A DNA stretch of 64,000 nt from Lutibacter profundi. GTDB lineage: Bacteria > Bacteroidota > Bacteroidia > Flavobacteriales > Flavobacteriaceae. Positions 53,533 through 62,264 of the stretch are shown piece by piece. The notes under the pieces are model-generated. The model searched no databases and was not told the origin of the DNA. It was given only the letters and a program-made list of their open reading frames with translations. The stretch covers positions 960,001 through 1,024,000 of the forward strand of contig NZ_CP013355.1 in the NCBI RefSeq assembly GCF_001543325.1, written 5' to 3'. The translations under genes and the position numbers were made by a program. Numbering within the stretch: the stretch's first letter is position 1; every line of letters begins with the position of its first letter.

Positions 53533-54699
53533 TTATGTAGCTGGCTTATATTCTTTTTTATCAATAACTATTTTTGCAATAATTTCTCTTAATATTTCAG
53601 AGGTTCCTCCTCCAATTTGCCCCAGCCTACTATCTCTTAATAATCTTGCCATTGGGTACGCTTCCATATATCCATAGCCTCCCAACAATTGCAAACATTC
53701 ATTTATAACAGTATCTGCCATTTTTGTTGATAGCAATTTAGACATACTCGCTTCTTTAACAATATACTGACCTTCATTTAATCTTTTTGCTATAGAATAA
53801 TTAAACTCTTTACACATTTCAACTTCACTTGCCATATCAGCAACTTTATGCCTTAATACTTGGAATTTATCAAGCGTTTTACCAAAAGCTTGTCTTTCAG
53901 ACATATACTGTATAGCATATTCTAAAGCAAACTCAGCTCTAGCATGCGCATTAACTCCCATAACTAACCTTTCCAAAGAAAAATGACTCATAATATATGA
54001 GAAGCCTTTACCCTCTTCGCCCATTAAATTTCGCACAGGAATTACAACATTATCAAAAGCTATTTCACCCGTATCAGATGCTCTCCAACCTAATTTATCA
54101 AGTTTCGTAGCTGATACTCCTTTAGTTTCTCTATCTATGATAAAAATACTAATTCCTTTATTTCTTGATGTTGTATCTGTTTTTGCTGCTACTATTAAAT
54201 AATCTGAATAAACACCATTGGTAATAAATGTTTTTGAGCCATTAATGATATAATTATCGCCTTCTTTTATTGCTGTTGTTCTCATGCCTGCAACATCAGA
54301 GCCTCCAAATGGTTCTGTAATACAGAGACATCCTATTTTTTCACCATTAATACTTGGTGTTAAATAGTCTTTTTTTATAGTATCATCACCTTCCTTATTC
54401 ACATGTGTCATTGCAAGGTAAACATGTGCCCACATAGCTGCTGCAAATCCGCCTGAATTTACCTTCTGTAACTCTTCTAAAAATATAATTGTATAAAAAA
54501 TATCTAAATTTAATCCACCATATTCCTCTGGAGAATTCAAGCCAAAATACCCCATTTCACCAAACTTTTTCCAAATAAAACGATCAATAGTGCCTGTTTT
54601 TTCCCATTTATCAATGTAGGGAATTACTTCTTTTTTTAAAAAATCTCTAAAGCTTTTTCTAAAAGCTTCATGTTCTTCGGTAAAATACATACTATTCAT
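53533..54699 (-). CDS. Acyl-CoA dehydrogenase
   Basis: A 388-residue FAD enzyme that introduces the alpha-beta double bond into acyl-CoA. The signatures CLCITEPFGGSDVAGMRTTA (near residues 124-143) and the C-terminal QLLGGYGYMEAYPMARLLRD, RQAFGKTLDKFQVLRHKVAD and GGTSEILREIIA are present. The catalytic glutamate is expected in the YMEAYP loop region or nearby. Length is normal. Chain-length preference is unknown. It lies 23 bases after the HhH gene and may form an operon with it and the symporter upstream. Confidence 0.93.
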   Translation of the reverse strand: MNSMYFTEEHEAFRKSFRDFLKKEVIPYIDKWEKTGTIDRFIWKKFGEMGYFGLNSPEEYGGLNLDIFYTIIFLEELQKVNSGGFAAAMWAHVYLAMTHVNKEGDDTIKKDYLTPSINGEKIGCLCITEPFGGSDVAGMRTTAIKEGDNYIINGSKTFITNGVYSDYLIVAAKTDTTSRNKGISIFIIDRETKGVSATKLDKLGWRASDTGEIAFDNVVIPVRNLMGEEGKGFSYIMSHFSLERLVMGVNAHARAEFALEYAIQYMSERQAFGKTLDKFQVLRHKVADMASEVEMCKEFNYSIAKRLNEGQYIVKEASMSKLLSTKMADTVINECLQLLGGYGYMEAYPMARLLRDSRLGQIGGGTSEILREIIAKIVIDKKEYKPAT

Positions 54700-54722
54700 A
54701 ATGGCTAGTATCTTAAATGTTA

Positions 54723-55595
54723 TTATTCAGCCACCAAATATAAGGCTATTCTATCGAATTTTTCTATTGGAAAACCATCAATTTTTTTCAACTCTTCAAG
54801 TGATTGAATCTCAGCAACTTCATCTCTATAATTAACTATTTTTTTGGTGAGTTCATAATCAATGTAAACAATAGCTAAAACTTGTTTAAAAGTTGCCTCG
54901 TTTACATTAAGTTTTTGAATAAGGGGAGGTTTTACAACTTCAAAACGTTGCAAAACTCTATCAATTACTTCTTTATCAATATTCCATACTTCATATAACT
55001 GATTATCAAATGAAAAACCTTGCAATTTATTTCTATAAGCTATAATTCTGTCAGCCAATTTTTCACCAATACCATTCACAATTCTTAATTCTGATGCGTT
55101 TACAGTATTAATATCCTGTTTTACAACTATTTTTTTAGATGAATTTATAAATTTCTTTTTTTGAGGTGTTTTTTTAAAATCTACCCATTTTGGAAATTTA
55201 AAATTAGGACTAATTTCATTTAACAAACTATCACTTACTTTTGTTACTTCTTGAAATTGCTTTATTGAATTAACGTAACTTCCTCTTTTTCTGTAATTGT
55301 GAAGCCTATCAATTTCATCAATACTCATACCTAGTTGATAACCTTTAAAGTCAGTAATGAAATTTGGATTAAACAAATAAACTTTAGGCTTTTTATTTTC
55401 TATTTCAATTATTTTTAGAGAGTCTATTTCTTTTTGAAAAAGTATCATTTCCTTCTCTGAAAAATTAGTTATTTCATTCGAAGAAAAATCAACAAAAAAG
55501 AATACTGACTGGAGTAGAACAATAATTAATACTAAAAATAAAATTCCATTTCGTTGACGTTTATTGTAACTGAAATGGAATTTTGAATTGTTCAT
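54723..55595 (-). CDS. Helix-hairpin-helix (ComEA-like) protein with N-terminal membrane anchor
   Basis: A 290-residue protein with one transmembrane helix near residues 16-33 (ILFLVLIIVLLQSVFFF). A 140-residue middle region precedes two helix-hairpin-helix domains: VNASELRIVNGIGEKLADRIIAYR (cited in part: IVNGIGEKLADRIIAYR; about 178-205) and LNVNEATFKQVLAIVYI with LKKIDGFPIEKFDRI (about 230-290). Such modules bind DNA; ComEA family members take part in uptake of DNA across the envelope. Whether this one does is not known. It is 10 bases after the symporter gene. Confidence 0.82.
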   Translation of the reverse strand: MNNSKFHFSYNKRQRNGILFLVLIIVLLQSVFFFVDFSSNEITNFSEKEMILFQKEIDSLKIIEIENKKPKVYLFNPNFITDFKGYQLGMSIDEIDRLHNYRKRGSYVNSIKQFQEVTKVSDSLLNEISPNFKFPKWVDFKKTPQKKKFINSSKKIVVKQDINTVNASELRIVNGIGEKLADRIIAYRNKLQGFSFDNQLYEVWNIDKEVIDRVLQRFEVVKPPLIQKLNVNEATFKQVLAIVYIDYELTKKIVNYRDEVAEIQSLEELKKIDGFPIEKFDRIALYLVAE

Positions 55596-55605
55596 TTTAT
55601 GAATC

Positions 55606-57216
55606 TTATCCTTGTGTATTCCTAGATTTTATTGCCGCCATATATTTATTCAATTCTTCTTTCACTTTTGGTGCTAACAATACTAAACCTATCATATTTG
55701 GCACCATCATTGCAAAAATCATTGCATCAGAAAAACCAATAACCGAACCTAAACTTGCTGCTGAACCAATTACAACAAAAACAAGAAATAATATTTTATA
55801 AGCATATTCCATTTTTTTTGTTCTTCCAAATAAATAAGCCCATCCCTGAAAACCATAATAAGACCAAGAAATCATTGTTGAAAATGCAAATAATACAACG
55901 GCAATTGTTAAAACATAAGGAAACCAAGAAATTACCGAAGCAAAAGCTCCTGATGTTAGTAAAATTGCTTGAGCATCATTTAAACTTGCGTTTTCAGCAG
56001 CTACATTTCCTGTAATTACCAAAACCAAGGCAGTCATAGTACAAACAACAACGGTATCAATAAAAGGTTCTAACAATGCTACCATACCTTCTGATGCTGG
56101 ATATTTTGTTTTTACTGCTGAGTGAGCGATAGAAGCTGACCCTACACCTGCTTCATTTGAAAATGCCGCACGTCTAAATCCTTGAACTAATACACCAACG
56201 GCACCTCCTACTACACCTTCTGGGCTAAATGCTCCATAAAATATTTGCAAGAAGGCATCACCAATCATATCATATTTTGAAATTAAAACAAAAAGTGCTG
56301 CTGCTACGTAAATTACAACCATAAAAGGAACTATTTTATCTGTTACTTTGGCAATTTTTTTAATTCCTCCAATAATTACGATACCAACTAGCACAGCCAT
56401 TATAATTCCAAACAACCATCCTTTCCCATATAAAATTGAGCTTTCTCCACCTGTTATATGTTCAACCAATTGAAAAGCTTGGTTTACTTGGAACATGTTT
56501 CCCCCTCCAAAAGAACCTCCAATTACAAATACCGCAAAAACTCCAGCTAAAACTTTTCCTAATTTACCTAAACCTTTTGCTTTTAAACCTTTTGTTAAAT
56601 AATACATTGGCCCTCCAAAAACGGTACCATCAGATTCTATATCTCTGTATTTTACACCTAGGGTACATTCTACAAATTTAGATGCCATACCTAAAAATCC
56701 TGCTACTATCATCCAAAAAGTAGCACCTGCTCCACCAATAGAAACTGCAATAGCAACCCCTGCTATGTTTCCTAAGCCAACCGTAGCCGACAAGGCCGCT
56801 GTTAACGCTTGAAAGTGTGAAACTTCACCTGTATGCCCTTCTACTCTTATTGTATCTGGGTTATCACCATCATCTGTAAACACTGCTCCTGCAACTTCTA
56901 CATTGTGATCTTTTCTCCCTTCTAAATCATCATATTTACCACTTACAATTTTTATTGAAGTAAAAAAACCTTTAAAATTTATAAAATTAAAATAAAAGGT
57001 AAAATATGTAGCTCCTAAAATCAAAGGGAACAGCACCCAATATATTTTAATATTTTCTGAAAAAGGAATTTGATAAAAGATGAAATCTACAAACCAACCT
57101 GTTGCATTACCAAATGCTTGGTCTATTTTTTCATCTAATCCTTTTTTAACTACTTCTTGAGCAAATGTTGCGAATGGTAATACTAATACTAATAGTGATA
57201 GAAGCTTTTTATTCAT
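55606..57216 (-). CDS. Alanine/sodium symporter family protein (AGCS)
   Basis: A 536-residue membrane transporter of the AGCS family, which brings in alanine or glycine with sodium. It has a signal-like N-terminus (MNKKLLSLLVLVLPFATFAQ), as in many Bacteroidota members, then about ten to eleven transmembrane helices. The family signature region includes GLGNIAGVAIAVSIGGAGATFW (cited in part: GNIAGVAIAVSIGGAGATFW) and GFRRAAFSNEAGVGSASIAH. The frame extends 11 codons further to a TTG, but the ATG at 57216 begins the signal peptide properly. It is the first gene of a probable operon with the HhH and acyl-CoA dehydrogenase genes. Confidence 0.9.
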   Translation of the reverse strand: MNKKLLSLLVLVLPFATFAQEVVKKGLDEKIDQAFGNATGWFVDFIFYQIPFSENIKIYWVLFPLILGATYFTFYFNFINFKGFFTSIKIVSGKYDDLEGRKDHNVEVAGAVFTDDGDNPDTIRVEGHTGEVSHFQALTAALSATVGLGNIAGVAIAVSIGGAGATFWMIVAGFLGMASKFVECTLGVKYRDIESDGTVFGGPMYYLTKGLKAKGLGKLGKVLAGVFAVFVIGGSFGGGNMFQVNQAFQLVEHITGGESSILYGKGWLFGIIMAVLVGIVIIGGIKKIAKVTDKIVPFMVVIYVAAALFVLISKYDMIGDAFLQIFYGAFSPEGVVGGAVGVLVQGFRRAAFSNEAGVGSASIAHSAVKTKYPASEGMVALLEPFIDTVVVCTMTALVLVITGNVAAENASLNDAQAILLTSGAFASVISWFPYVLTIAVVLFAFSTMISWSYYGFQGWAYLFGRTKKMEYAYKILFLVFVVIGSAASLGSVIGFSDAMIFAMMVPNMIGLVLLAPKVKEELNKYMAAIKSRNTQG

Positions 57217-57259
57217 AATTTTTGGTAGATTTTTTAAAAGTAGCTGCAATATGGCAAAA

Positions 57260-57297
57260 AAAAAAAGTTGCTACAAGTTTTTATCTTTAAACTTGTA
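57260..57297 (-). terminator. Terminator of the potassium channel operon
   Basis: On the minus strand ACAAGTTT pairs with AAACTTGT around an eight-base loop, followed a few bases later by a run of eleven T. Confidence 0.7.
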
Positions 57298-57326
57298 ATA
57301 TTCCATAAACACTACAATTTGTAACA

Positions 57327-58322
57327 TTATAAAACTTGACGTAATTTTTCAATTTGATTTGGTCTACCAAGCACAATTAAATTTGAGTTTGCTTTTAATT
57401 TTGTTGTTGCTTCAGGGTTTATAATGTATTCATTTTGAGGAGTTTTAAATCCTATTACCGTACAGCCCGATTTTCGCCTCACATCTAAATCTAAAATAGT
57501 TTTATCTAAAAATTCAGAAGGTAAATCGTTAATAGAAATTTCTTCTAAATTAGTTGAACACTCGTCAGTTATTGTTAATTTTTCAACAAATTCAACCAAA
57601 TCTGGTGTTACAACCAAAGATGCCATATGTTCTCCACCTATTTTATCGGGCATAATAATGTTTGTGGCTCCTGCAATCATTAATTTACTACACGAAGATT
57701 CATTTGAAGCTCTACTAATTATTGTAAAATCTTTATTTATTTGTCTCGCCGAGAGTACAACAAACAAATTATCAGCATCAGACGGTAACGCTGTAATTAA
57801 ACTTTTAGCATTTTCGAGTGCTGCTTTTTCAAGTGCTTCATCTCCTGTAGCATCTCCTTCTATATAAAGTATATTATTGCGGTCTAACTCCTCCAACAAT
57901 TCCTTGTCTTTTTCAATTACAACGTAAGGCATATTAAATTTTTTGAGTTTTACAACCGCCTGCCTACCATTACGCCCATAGCCGCACACAACAGTATGAT
58001 TCTTTAATTTTTGAATTTTTTGTTGCATTTTTTTATATTTTAAAAGTTGGAAAAAATTATCTTTTGCTAAATATTCTGTTAAAGCTGTTACTGAATATCC
58101 ATAAACAGCAATACTTAAAATAATCAATATAATTGTAAATATTTTTTCATTTTGGTTTAATTCGTGAAGTGTACCAAACCCAACGGTTGACATTGTAATT
58201 ATTGTCATATAAATTGAATCTACAAGTGTCTCATTTGAAATAATTACAAAACCTATGATACCTATAGCTAATACGGTGATTAACAATAATATTGAAATAT
58301 ATAATTTTGTTTTTACAACCAT
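57327..58322 (-). CDS. Two-helix potassium channel with TrkA-N (RCK) domain
   Basis: A 331-residue channel. Two transmembrane helices (about residues 8-28 and 60-82) flank the pore loop with the selectivity filter TMSTVGFGT (residues 43-51). The cytoplasmic TrkA-N domain starts at about residue 110 with the nucleotide-binding VVCGYGRNGRQ, and a TrkA-C domain occupies the final 80 residues. This is the MthK/KchA-type architecture, gated by ligands binding the RCK domain. The small PspC-like gene lies six bases upstream on the same strand, and a terminator follows. Confidence 0.9.
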   Translation of the reverse strand: MVVKTKLYISILLLITVLAIGIIGFVIISNETLVDSIYMTIITMSTVGFGTLHELNQNEKIFTIILIILSIAVYGYSVTALTEYLAKDNFFQLLKYKKMQQKIQKLKNHTVVCGYGRNGRQAVVKLKKFNMPYVVIEKDKELLEELDRNNILYIEGDATGDEALEKAALENAKSLITALPSDADNLFVVLSARQINKDFTIISRASNESSCSKLMIAGATNIIMPDKIGGEHMASLVVTPDLVEFVEKLTITDECSTNLEEISINDLPSEFLDKTILDLDVRRKSGCTVIGFKTPQNEYIINPEATTKLKANSNLIVLGRPNQIEKLRQVL

Positions 58323-58328
58323 AATTAT

Positions 58329-58556
58329 TTATAAATCAAAAACAGAATTCCTCTTGGTGTAAATCATATCTTTCAAACGCAATAAAAAAGCCAATGTTAA
58401 GTAAATTCCGAAGGAAAACCCTAAAGTAACAAACGAAATATAAATAAAAAATAAGCGGACATTTGAAACACTTATCCCCAACTTATCTGCAAATCTAGAA
58501 GACACCGCAAAACCGTGTTTCTCAAAATAATGTCGTAAAGAATCTATCCATTTCAT
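58329..58556 (-). CDS. PspC-domain protein
   Basis: A 75-residue protein with the PspC domain: a short N-terminal helix, FAVSSRFADKLGISVSNVRL, and a transmembrane segment FIYISFVTLGFSFGIYLTLAFLL (cited in part: FVTLGFSFGIYLTLAFLL). PspC proteins take part in membrane-stress sensing, but short family members are common and of unknown role. It lies six bases before the potassium channel and is probably co-transcribed with it. The upstream region is shared with the divergent uvrA promoter. Confidence 0.8.
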   Translation of the reverse strand: MKWIDSLRHYFEKHGFAVSSRFADKLGISVSNVRLFFIYISFVTLGFSFGIYLTLAFLLRLKDMIYTKRNSVFDL

Positions 58557-58635
58557 CTCAAAAAAATTTAACGCAATATACTAATTTTCAAAATAAAGAA
58601 GTACGTGTTTTACCTAATTTGTAGTTTCTATTTTT

Positions 58636-58643
58636 TAACTTTG
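58636..58643 (+). promoter_or_regulatory. -7 element of the uvrA promoter
   Basis: TAACTTTG matches TAnnTTTG and lies 18 bases before the uvrA ATG at 58662. A TTTG at 58618 is only 14 bases upstream, closer than usual. Confidence 0.45.
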
Positions 58644-58661
58644 CAACTTTCTAAAAAATAA

Positions 58662-61487
58662 ATGGCAAAACCCAATGAATATATTGAAATTCAGGGAGCA
58701 CGAGTTCACAATTTAAAAAATATTGATGTTCGTATTCCTAGAGAGAAGCTTGTTGTTATTACAGGCTTAAGCGGTAGCGGAAAATCTTCATTAGCATTTG
58801 ACACAATATACGCTGAAGGACAACGTAGGTACATTGAAACTTTTTCTGCTTATGCTCGTCAGTTTTTAGGAAGTTTAGAAAGACCCGATGTTGATAAAAT
58901 TGATGGGCTTTCTCCCGTTATTTCAATTGAACAAAAAACCACAAATAAAAGTCCGCGCTCTACAGTAGGTACTATTACTGAAATTTACGATTTCTTAAGA
59001 TTGTTTTACGCCCGTGCAGCTGATGCTTATTCTTACAATACCAATAAAAAAATGGTAAGCTACAGTAATGAGCAAATAAAAGAACTTATTTTAAATACTT
59101 ATCAAGAAAAAAAGATAGTAATTCTTGCTCCAGTAGTAAAATCTAGGAAAGGACACTATCGAGAACTTTTTGAGCAAATAGCAAAGCAGGGGTTTGTACG
59201 AGTACGTACCGATGGTGAAATAAAAGAAATTGAAAAAGGAATGCGCTTAGATCGCTATAAAACACATGATATTGAAATTGTAATTGATCGTTTGTCCGTA
59301 AATAAGTCTTCAGAAAAAAGACTTGAAGAAACCATTACAACTGCTTTATACTCAGGTAATAATGTATTAATGGTTTTAGAGCACAATACAAACATCCCTC
59401 GTTACTTTAGTAGTGATTTAATGTGCCCTGAAACTGGTATATCATATCCAAATCCTGAACCAAATAATTTCTCATTCAATTCTCCTAAAGGAGCTTGTAA
59501 AGTATGTAACGGACTTGGGAAGGTAAATAAAATTAATATTCAAAAGGTTATTCCTAATAAGTCTATTTCCATTAAAAGTGGAGGAATTATACCGCTTGGA
59601 GAACAAAAAAACAGTTGGATTTTTAAACAACTACAATTAATTGCAGAACGTTACAAATTTCAATTAAGTGATGCCATTTCTAAAATACCAACTGAAGCTT
59701 TAACCATAATTTTACACGGAGGGAATGAAAAATTTAAGATTGCTTCAAAAACAATGGGTATTACAAGAAGTTATGAAATTGATTTTGAAGGAATTATTAG
59801 TTTTATAGAAAATCAATATAAATTAAGTGAATCTACTTCCATAAAACGCTGGGCTAAAGACTTTATGGATGAAGTGCCTTGTGAATCTTGCCAAGGTAAA
59901 AGACTTAAAAAAGAAGCTTTGTTCTTTAAAATTAATGATAAAAATATTTCAGAATTAGCACAACTTGATATTTCTGAACTTGCTTTTTGGTTTCATACAA
60001 TTGAAGAAAAATTGACCGAAAAACAACTTAAAATAGCCTCTGAAATAATAAAAGAAATTCGCACCAGAATTCAATTTTTATTAAATGTAGGTTTAGATTA
60101 TTTAACATTAGACAGAAGTTCAAAATCACTTTCTGGTGGTGAAGCTCAACGCATAAGGCTTGCAACTCAAATTGGTTCTCAATTAGTTGGAGTTCTTTAC
60201 ATTTTAGACGAACCAAGTATAGGACTTCATCAACGAGACAATAAAAAGTTAATTAATTCACTATTAAATTTAAGAGATGTTGGTAATTCTGTAATTGTTG
60301 TAGAACATGACAAAGAAATGATAGAACATGCAGATTTTGTACTTGATATAGGCCCTGGAGCAGGACACCATGGTGGAGAAATAGTTAGCGAAGGCACTTT
60401 TGAAGAACTTAAACAACACAATACATTAACTGCTAATTATTTAAATGGCACAAAAAAAATTGAAATTCCTAAAAAAAGAAGAAAAGGAAATGGGCATACA
60501 ATTACATTATCTGGTGCAACAGGAAATAATTTAAAAAACATTAGTGTCGATTTCCCTCTAGGGAAACTTATTTGTGTTACAGGGGTTTCAGGAAGTGGAA
60601 AATCAACACTAATAAATGAAACGCTGTATCCAATTTTAAACAAATATATCTATAGAGGCGTTAAAAAACCTATGCCCTATAAATCAATTAAAGGATTAGA
60701 ACACATAGACAAAGTAATTGCTATTGATCAATCACCAATTGGAAGAACACCACGCTCAAACCCAGCAACTTATACAGGTGTTTTTAGTGAAATTAGAAAC
60801 TTATACGCTAAAACAAGTGAAGCAGCAATAAGAGGTTATAAACCTGGGAGGTTTTCTTTCAACGTTAAAGGTGGAAGGTGTGAAACCTGCCAAGGTGGTG
60901 GTGTAAGAGTTATTGAAATGAGTTTTTTGCCCGATGTTCACGTTGAATGCGAAACCTGCCAAGGAAAGCGTTTTAACAGAGAAACATTAGAAATTAGATA
61001 CAAAGGAAAATCAATTTCAGATGTATTAAATATGACCATTGATGATGCTGTATCTTTTTTTGAAAATATCCCTAAAATTCACAGGAAATTAAAAACCATT
61101 CATAGTGTTGGTTTAGGATATATAACACTTGGGCAACAATCTACAACTTTATCAGGGGGTGAAGCGCAGCGCATAAAGCTAGCTTCAGAATTATCTAAAA
61201 GAGATACTGGGAATACATTTTATATTTTAGACGAGCCAACAACTGGGCTACATTTTGAAGATATACGCGTTTTAATGATAGTGCTAAATAAACTAGTCAA
61301 CAAGGGAAATACCGTACTTATAATTGAACATAATTTAGACGTTATAAAGCTAGCGGATTACGTGATTGATATTGGTATGGAAGGTGGGAAAAATGGTGGA
61401 CAACTAATTTGTTTTGGAACCCCAGAAAAAGTTAGTAAGCATAAAAAAAGTTATACTGCACAATTCTTAAAAAAAGAATTAAATTAG
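58662..61487 (+). CDS. uvrA: Excinuclease ABC subunit A
   Basis: A 941-residue DNA-damage sensor of nucleotide excision repair that loads UvrB. It has two ABC ATPase modules: Walker A GLSGSGKS at residues 35-42 and GVSGSGKST near 645, with signatures LSGGEAQRIRLA and LSGGEAQRIKLA. Zinc-binding CxxC pairs include CKVCNG, CESCQGKR, and CETCQGGG with CETCQGKR. Length is normal. No LexA box was recognised upstream. It is divergent from the PspC gene and precedes the LOG-family gene by 55 bases. Confidence 0.98.
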   Translation: MAKPNEYIEIQGARVHNLKNIDVRIPREKLVVITGLSGSGKSSLAFDTIYAEGQRRYIETFSAYARQFLGSLERPDVDKIDGLSPVISIEQKTTNKSPRSTVGTITEIYDFLRLFYARAADAYSYNTNKKMVSYSNEQIKELILNTYQEKKIVILAPVVKSRKGHYRELFEQIAKQGFVRVRTDGEIKEIEKGMRLDRYKTHDIEIVIDRLSVNKSSEKRLEETITTALYSGNNVLMVLEHNTNIPRYFSSDLMCPETGISYPNPEPNNFSFNSPKGACKVCNGLGKVNKINIQKVIPNKSISIKSGGIIPLGEQKNSWIFKQLQLIAERYKFQLSDAISKIPTEALTIILHGGNEKFKIASKTMGITRSYEIDFEGIISFIENQYKLSESTSIKRWAKDFMDEVPCESCQGKRLKKEALFFKINDKNISELAQLDISELAFWFHTIEEKLTEKQLKIASEIIKEIRTRIQFLLNVGLDYLTLDRSSKSLSGGEAQRIRLATQIGSQLVGVLYILDEPSIGLHQRDNKKLINSLLNLRDVGNSVIVVEHDKEMIEHADFVLDIGPGAGHHGGEIVSEGTFEELKQHNTLTANYLNGTKKIEIPKKRRKGNGHTITLSGATGNNLKNISVDFPLGKLICVTGVSGSGKSTLINETLYPILNKYIYRGVKKPMPYKSIKGLEHIDKVIAIDQSPIGRTPRSNPATYTGVFSEIRNLYAKTSEAAIRGYKPGRFSFNVKGGRCETCQGGGVRVIEMSFLPDVHVECETCQGKRFNRETLEIRYKGKSISDVLNMTIDDAVSFFENIPKIHRKLKTIHSVGLGYITLGQQSTTLSGGEAQRIKLASELSKRDTGNTFYILDEPTTGLHFEDIRVLMIVLNKLVNKGNTVLIIEHNLDVIKLADYVIDIGMEGGKNGGQLICFGTPEKVSKHKKSYTAQFLKKELN

Positions 61488-61542
61488 CCAATTATTTAAT
61501 ACTTAATATTTTTACTCAGTTTAACATTGACAATCAAAATAT

Positions 61543-62253
61543 ATGACTCCTAACGAAGATAAAAAAATACGAGAAAAGTTTAAACAAAAAACTTGGAATG
61601 AAATTAAAACCAATGATTCTTGGGCTATATTTAAAATTATGGCCGAATTTGTTGAAGGATTTGAACGTTTAGGAAAAATTGGCCCATGCGTAACCATCTT
61701 TGGTTCTGCACGCACAAAGCCAGATCATAAATATTATAAATTAGCTGAAAACATCGCTTTTGAATTAACCCAAAATGGTTACGGAGTAGTAACTGGTGGT
61801 GGACCTGGAATTATGGAAGCTGGTAATAAAGGTGCTGCACGTGGAAAAGGAATTTCTGTAGGTTTAAACATTGAATTACCTTTTGAACAACATGACAATC
61901 CGTATATAGATTCTGATAAAAGCTTAGATTTTGATTACTTTTTTGTACGCAAAGTAATGTTTGTAAAATACTCTCAGGGATTTGTTGTTATGCCTGGAGG
62001 TTTTGGAACAATGGACGAACTTTTTGAAGCAATAACCTTAATTCAAACTAAAAAAATAGGGAAATTTCCTATTGTTTTGGTTGGAAGAAAATATTGGGCT
62101 GGATTAATGGATTGGATTAAAAACACATTAATTGAAGAAGGAACTATTAGCCCAAAGGATTTAGATTTAATCTCAATTGTTGATACTGAAGATGAGGTTT
62201 TAGAAGTAATTGATACTTTTTATAAAAAATATAGTTTAAGCCCTAACTTCTAA
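61543..62253 (+). CDS. LOG family protein (TIGR00730 type)
   Basis: A 236-residue Rossmann-fold protein. The nucleotide-binding signature GGGPGIMEAGNKGA and the family signature PGGFGTMDELFE (near residue 150) are both intact. Members hydrolyse AMP or cytokinin riboside monophosphates and are often called Rossman-fold nucleotide phosphoribohydrolases; older annotation called them lysine decarboxylases, which is incorrect. The N-terminal 45 residues are charged and helical. It follows uvrA by 55 bases and precedes the M1-like gene by 11 bases, so these may share a transcript. Confidence 0.9.
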   Translation: MTPNEDKKIREKFKQKTWNEIKTNDSWAIFKIMAEFVEGFERLGKIGPCVTIFGSARTKPDHKYYKLAENIAFELTQNGYGVVTGGGPGIMEAGNKGAARGKGISVGLNIELPFEQHDNPYIDSDKSLDFDYFFVRKVMFVKYSQGFVVMPGGFGTMDELFEAITLIQTKKIGKFPIVLVGRKYWAGLMDWIKNTLIEEGTISPKDLDLISIVDTEDEVLEVIDTFYKKYSLSPNF

Positions 62254-62264
62254 TTTTAAGTCTT

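Noticed and set aside
57217-57249. Longer start of the alanine/sodium symporter
   Set aside because: It would place 11 residues before a clear signal peptide; the ATG at 57216 is better.
61543-62253. Lysine decarboxylase annotation for the LOG-family gene
   Set aside because: The PGGxGT motif identifies the LOG phosphoribohydrolase family; the decarboxylase name is a historical misannotation.
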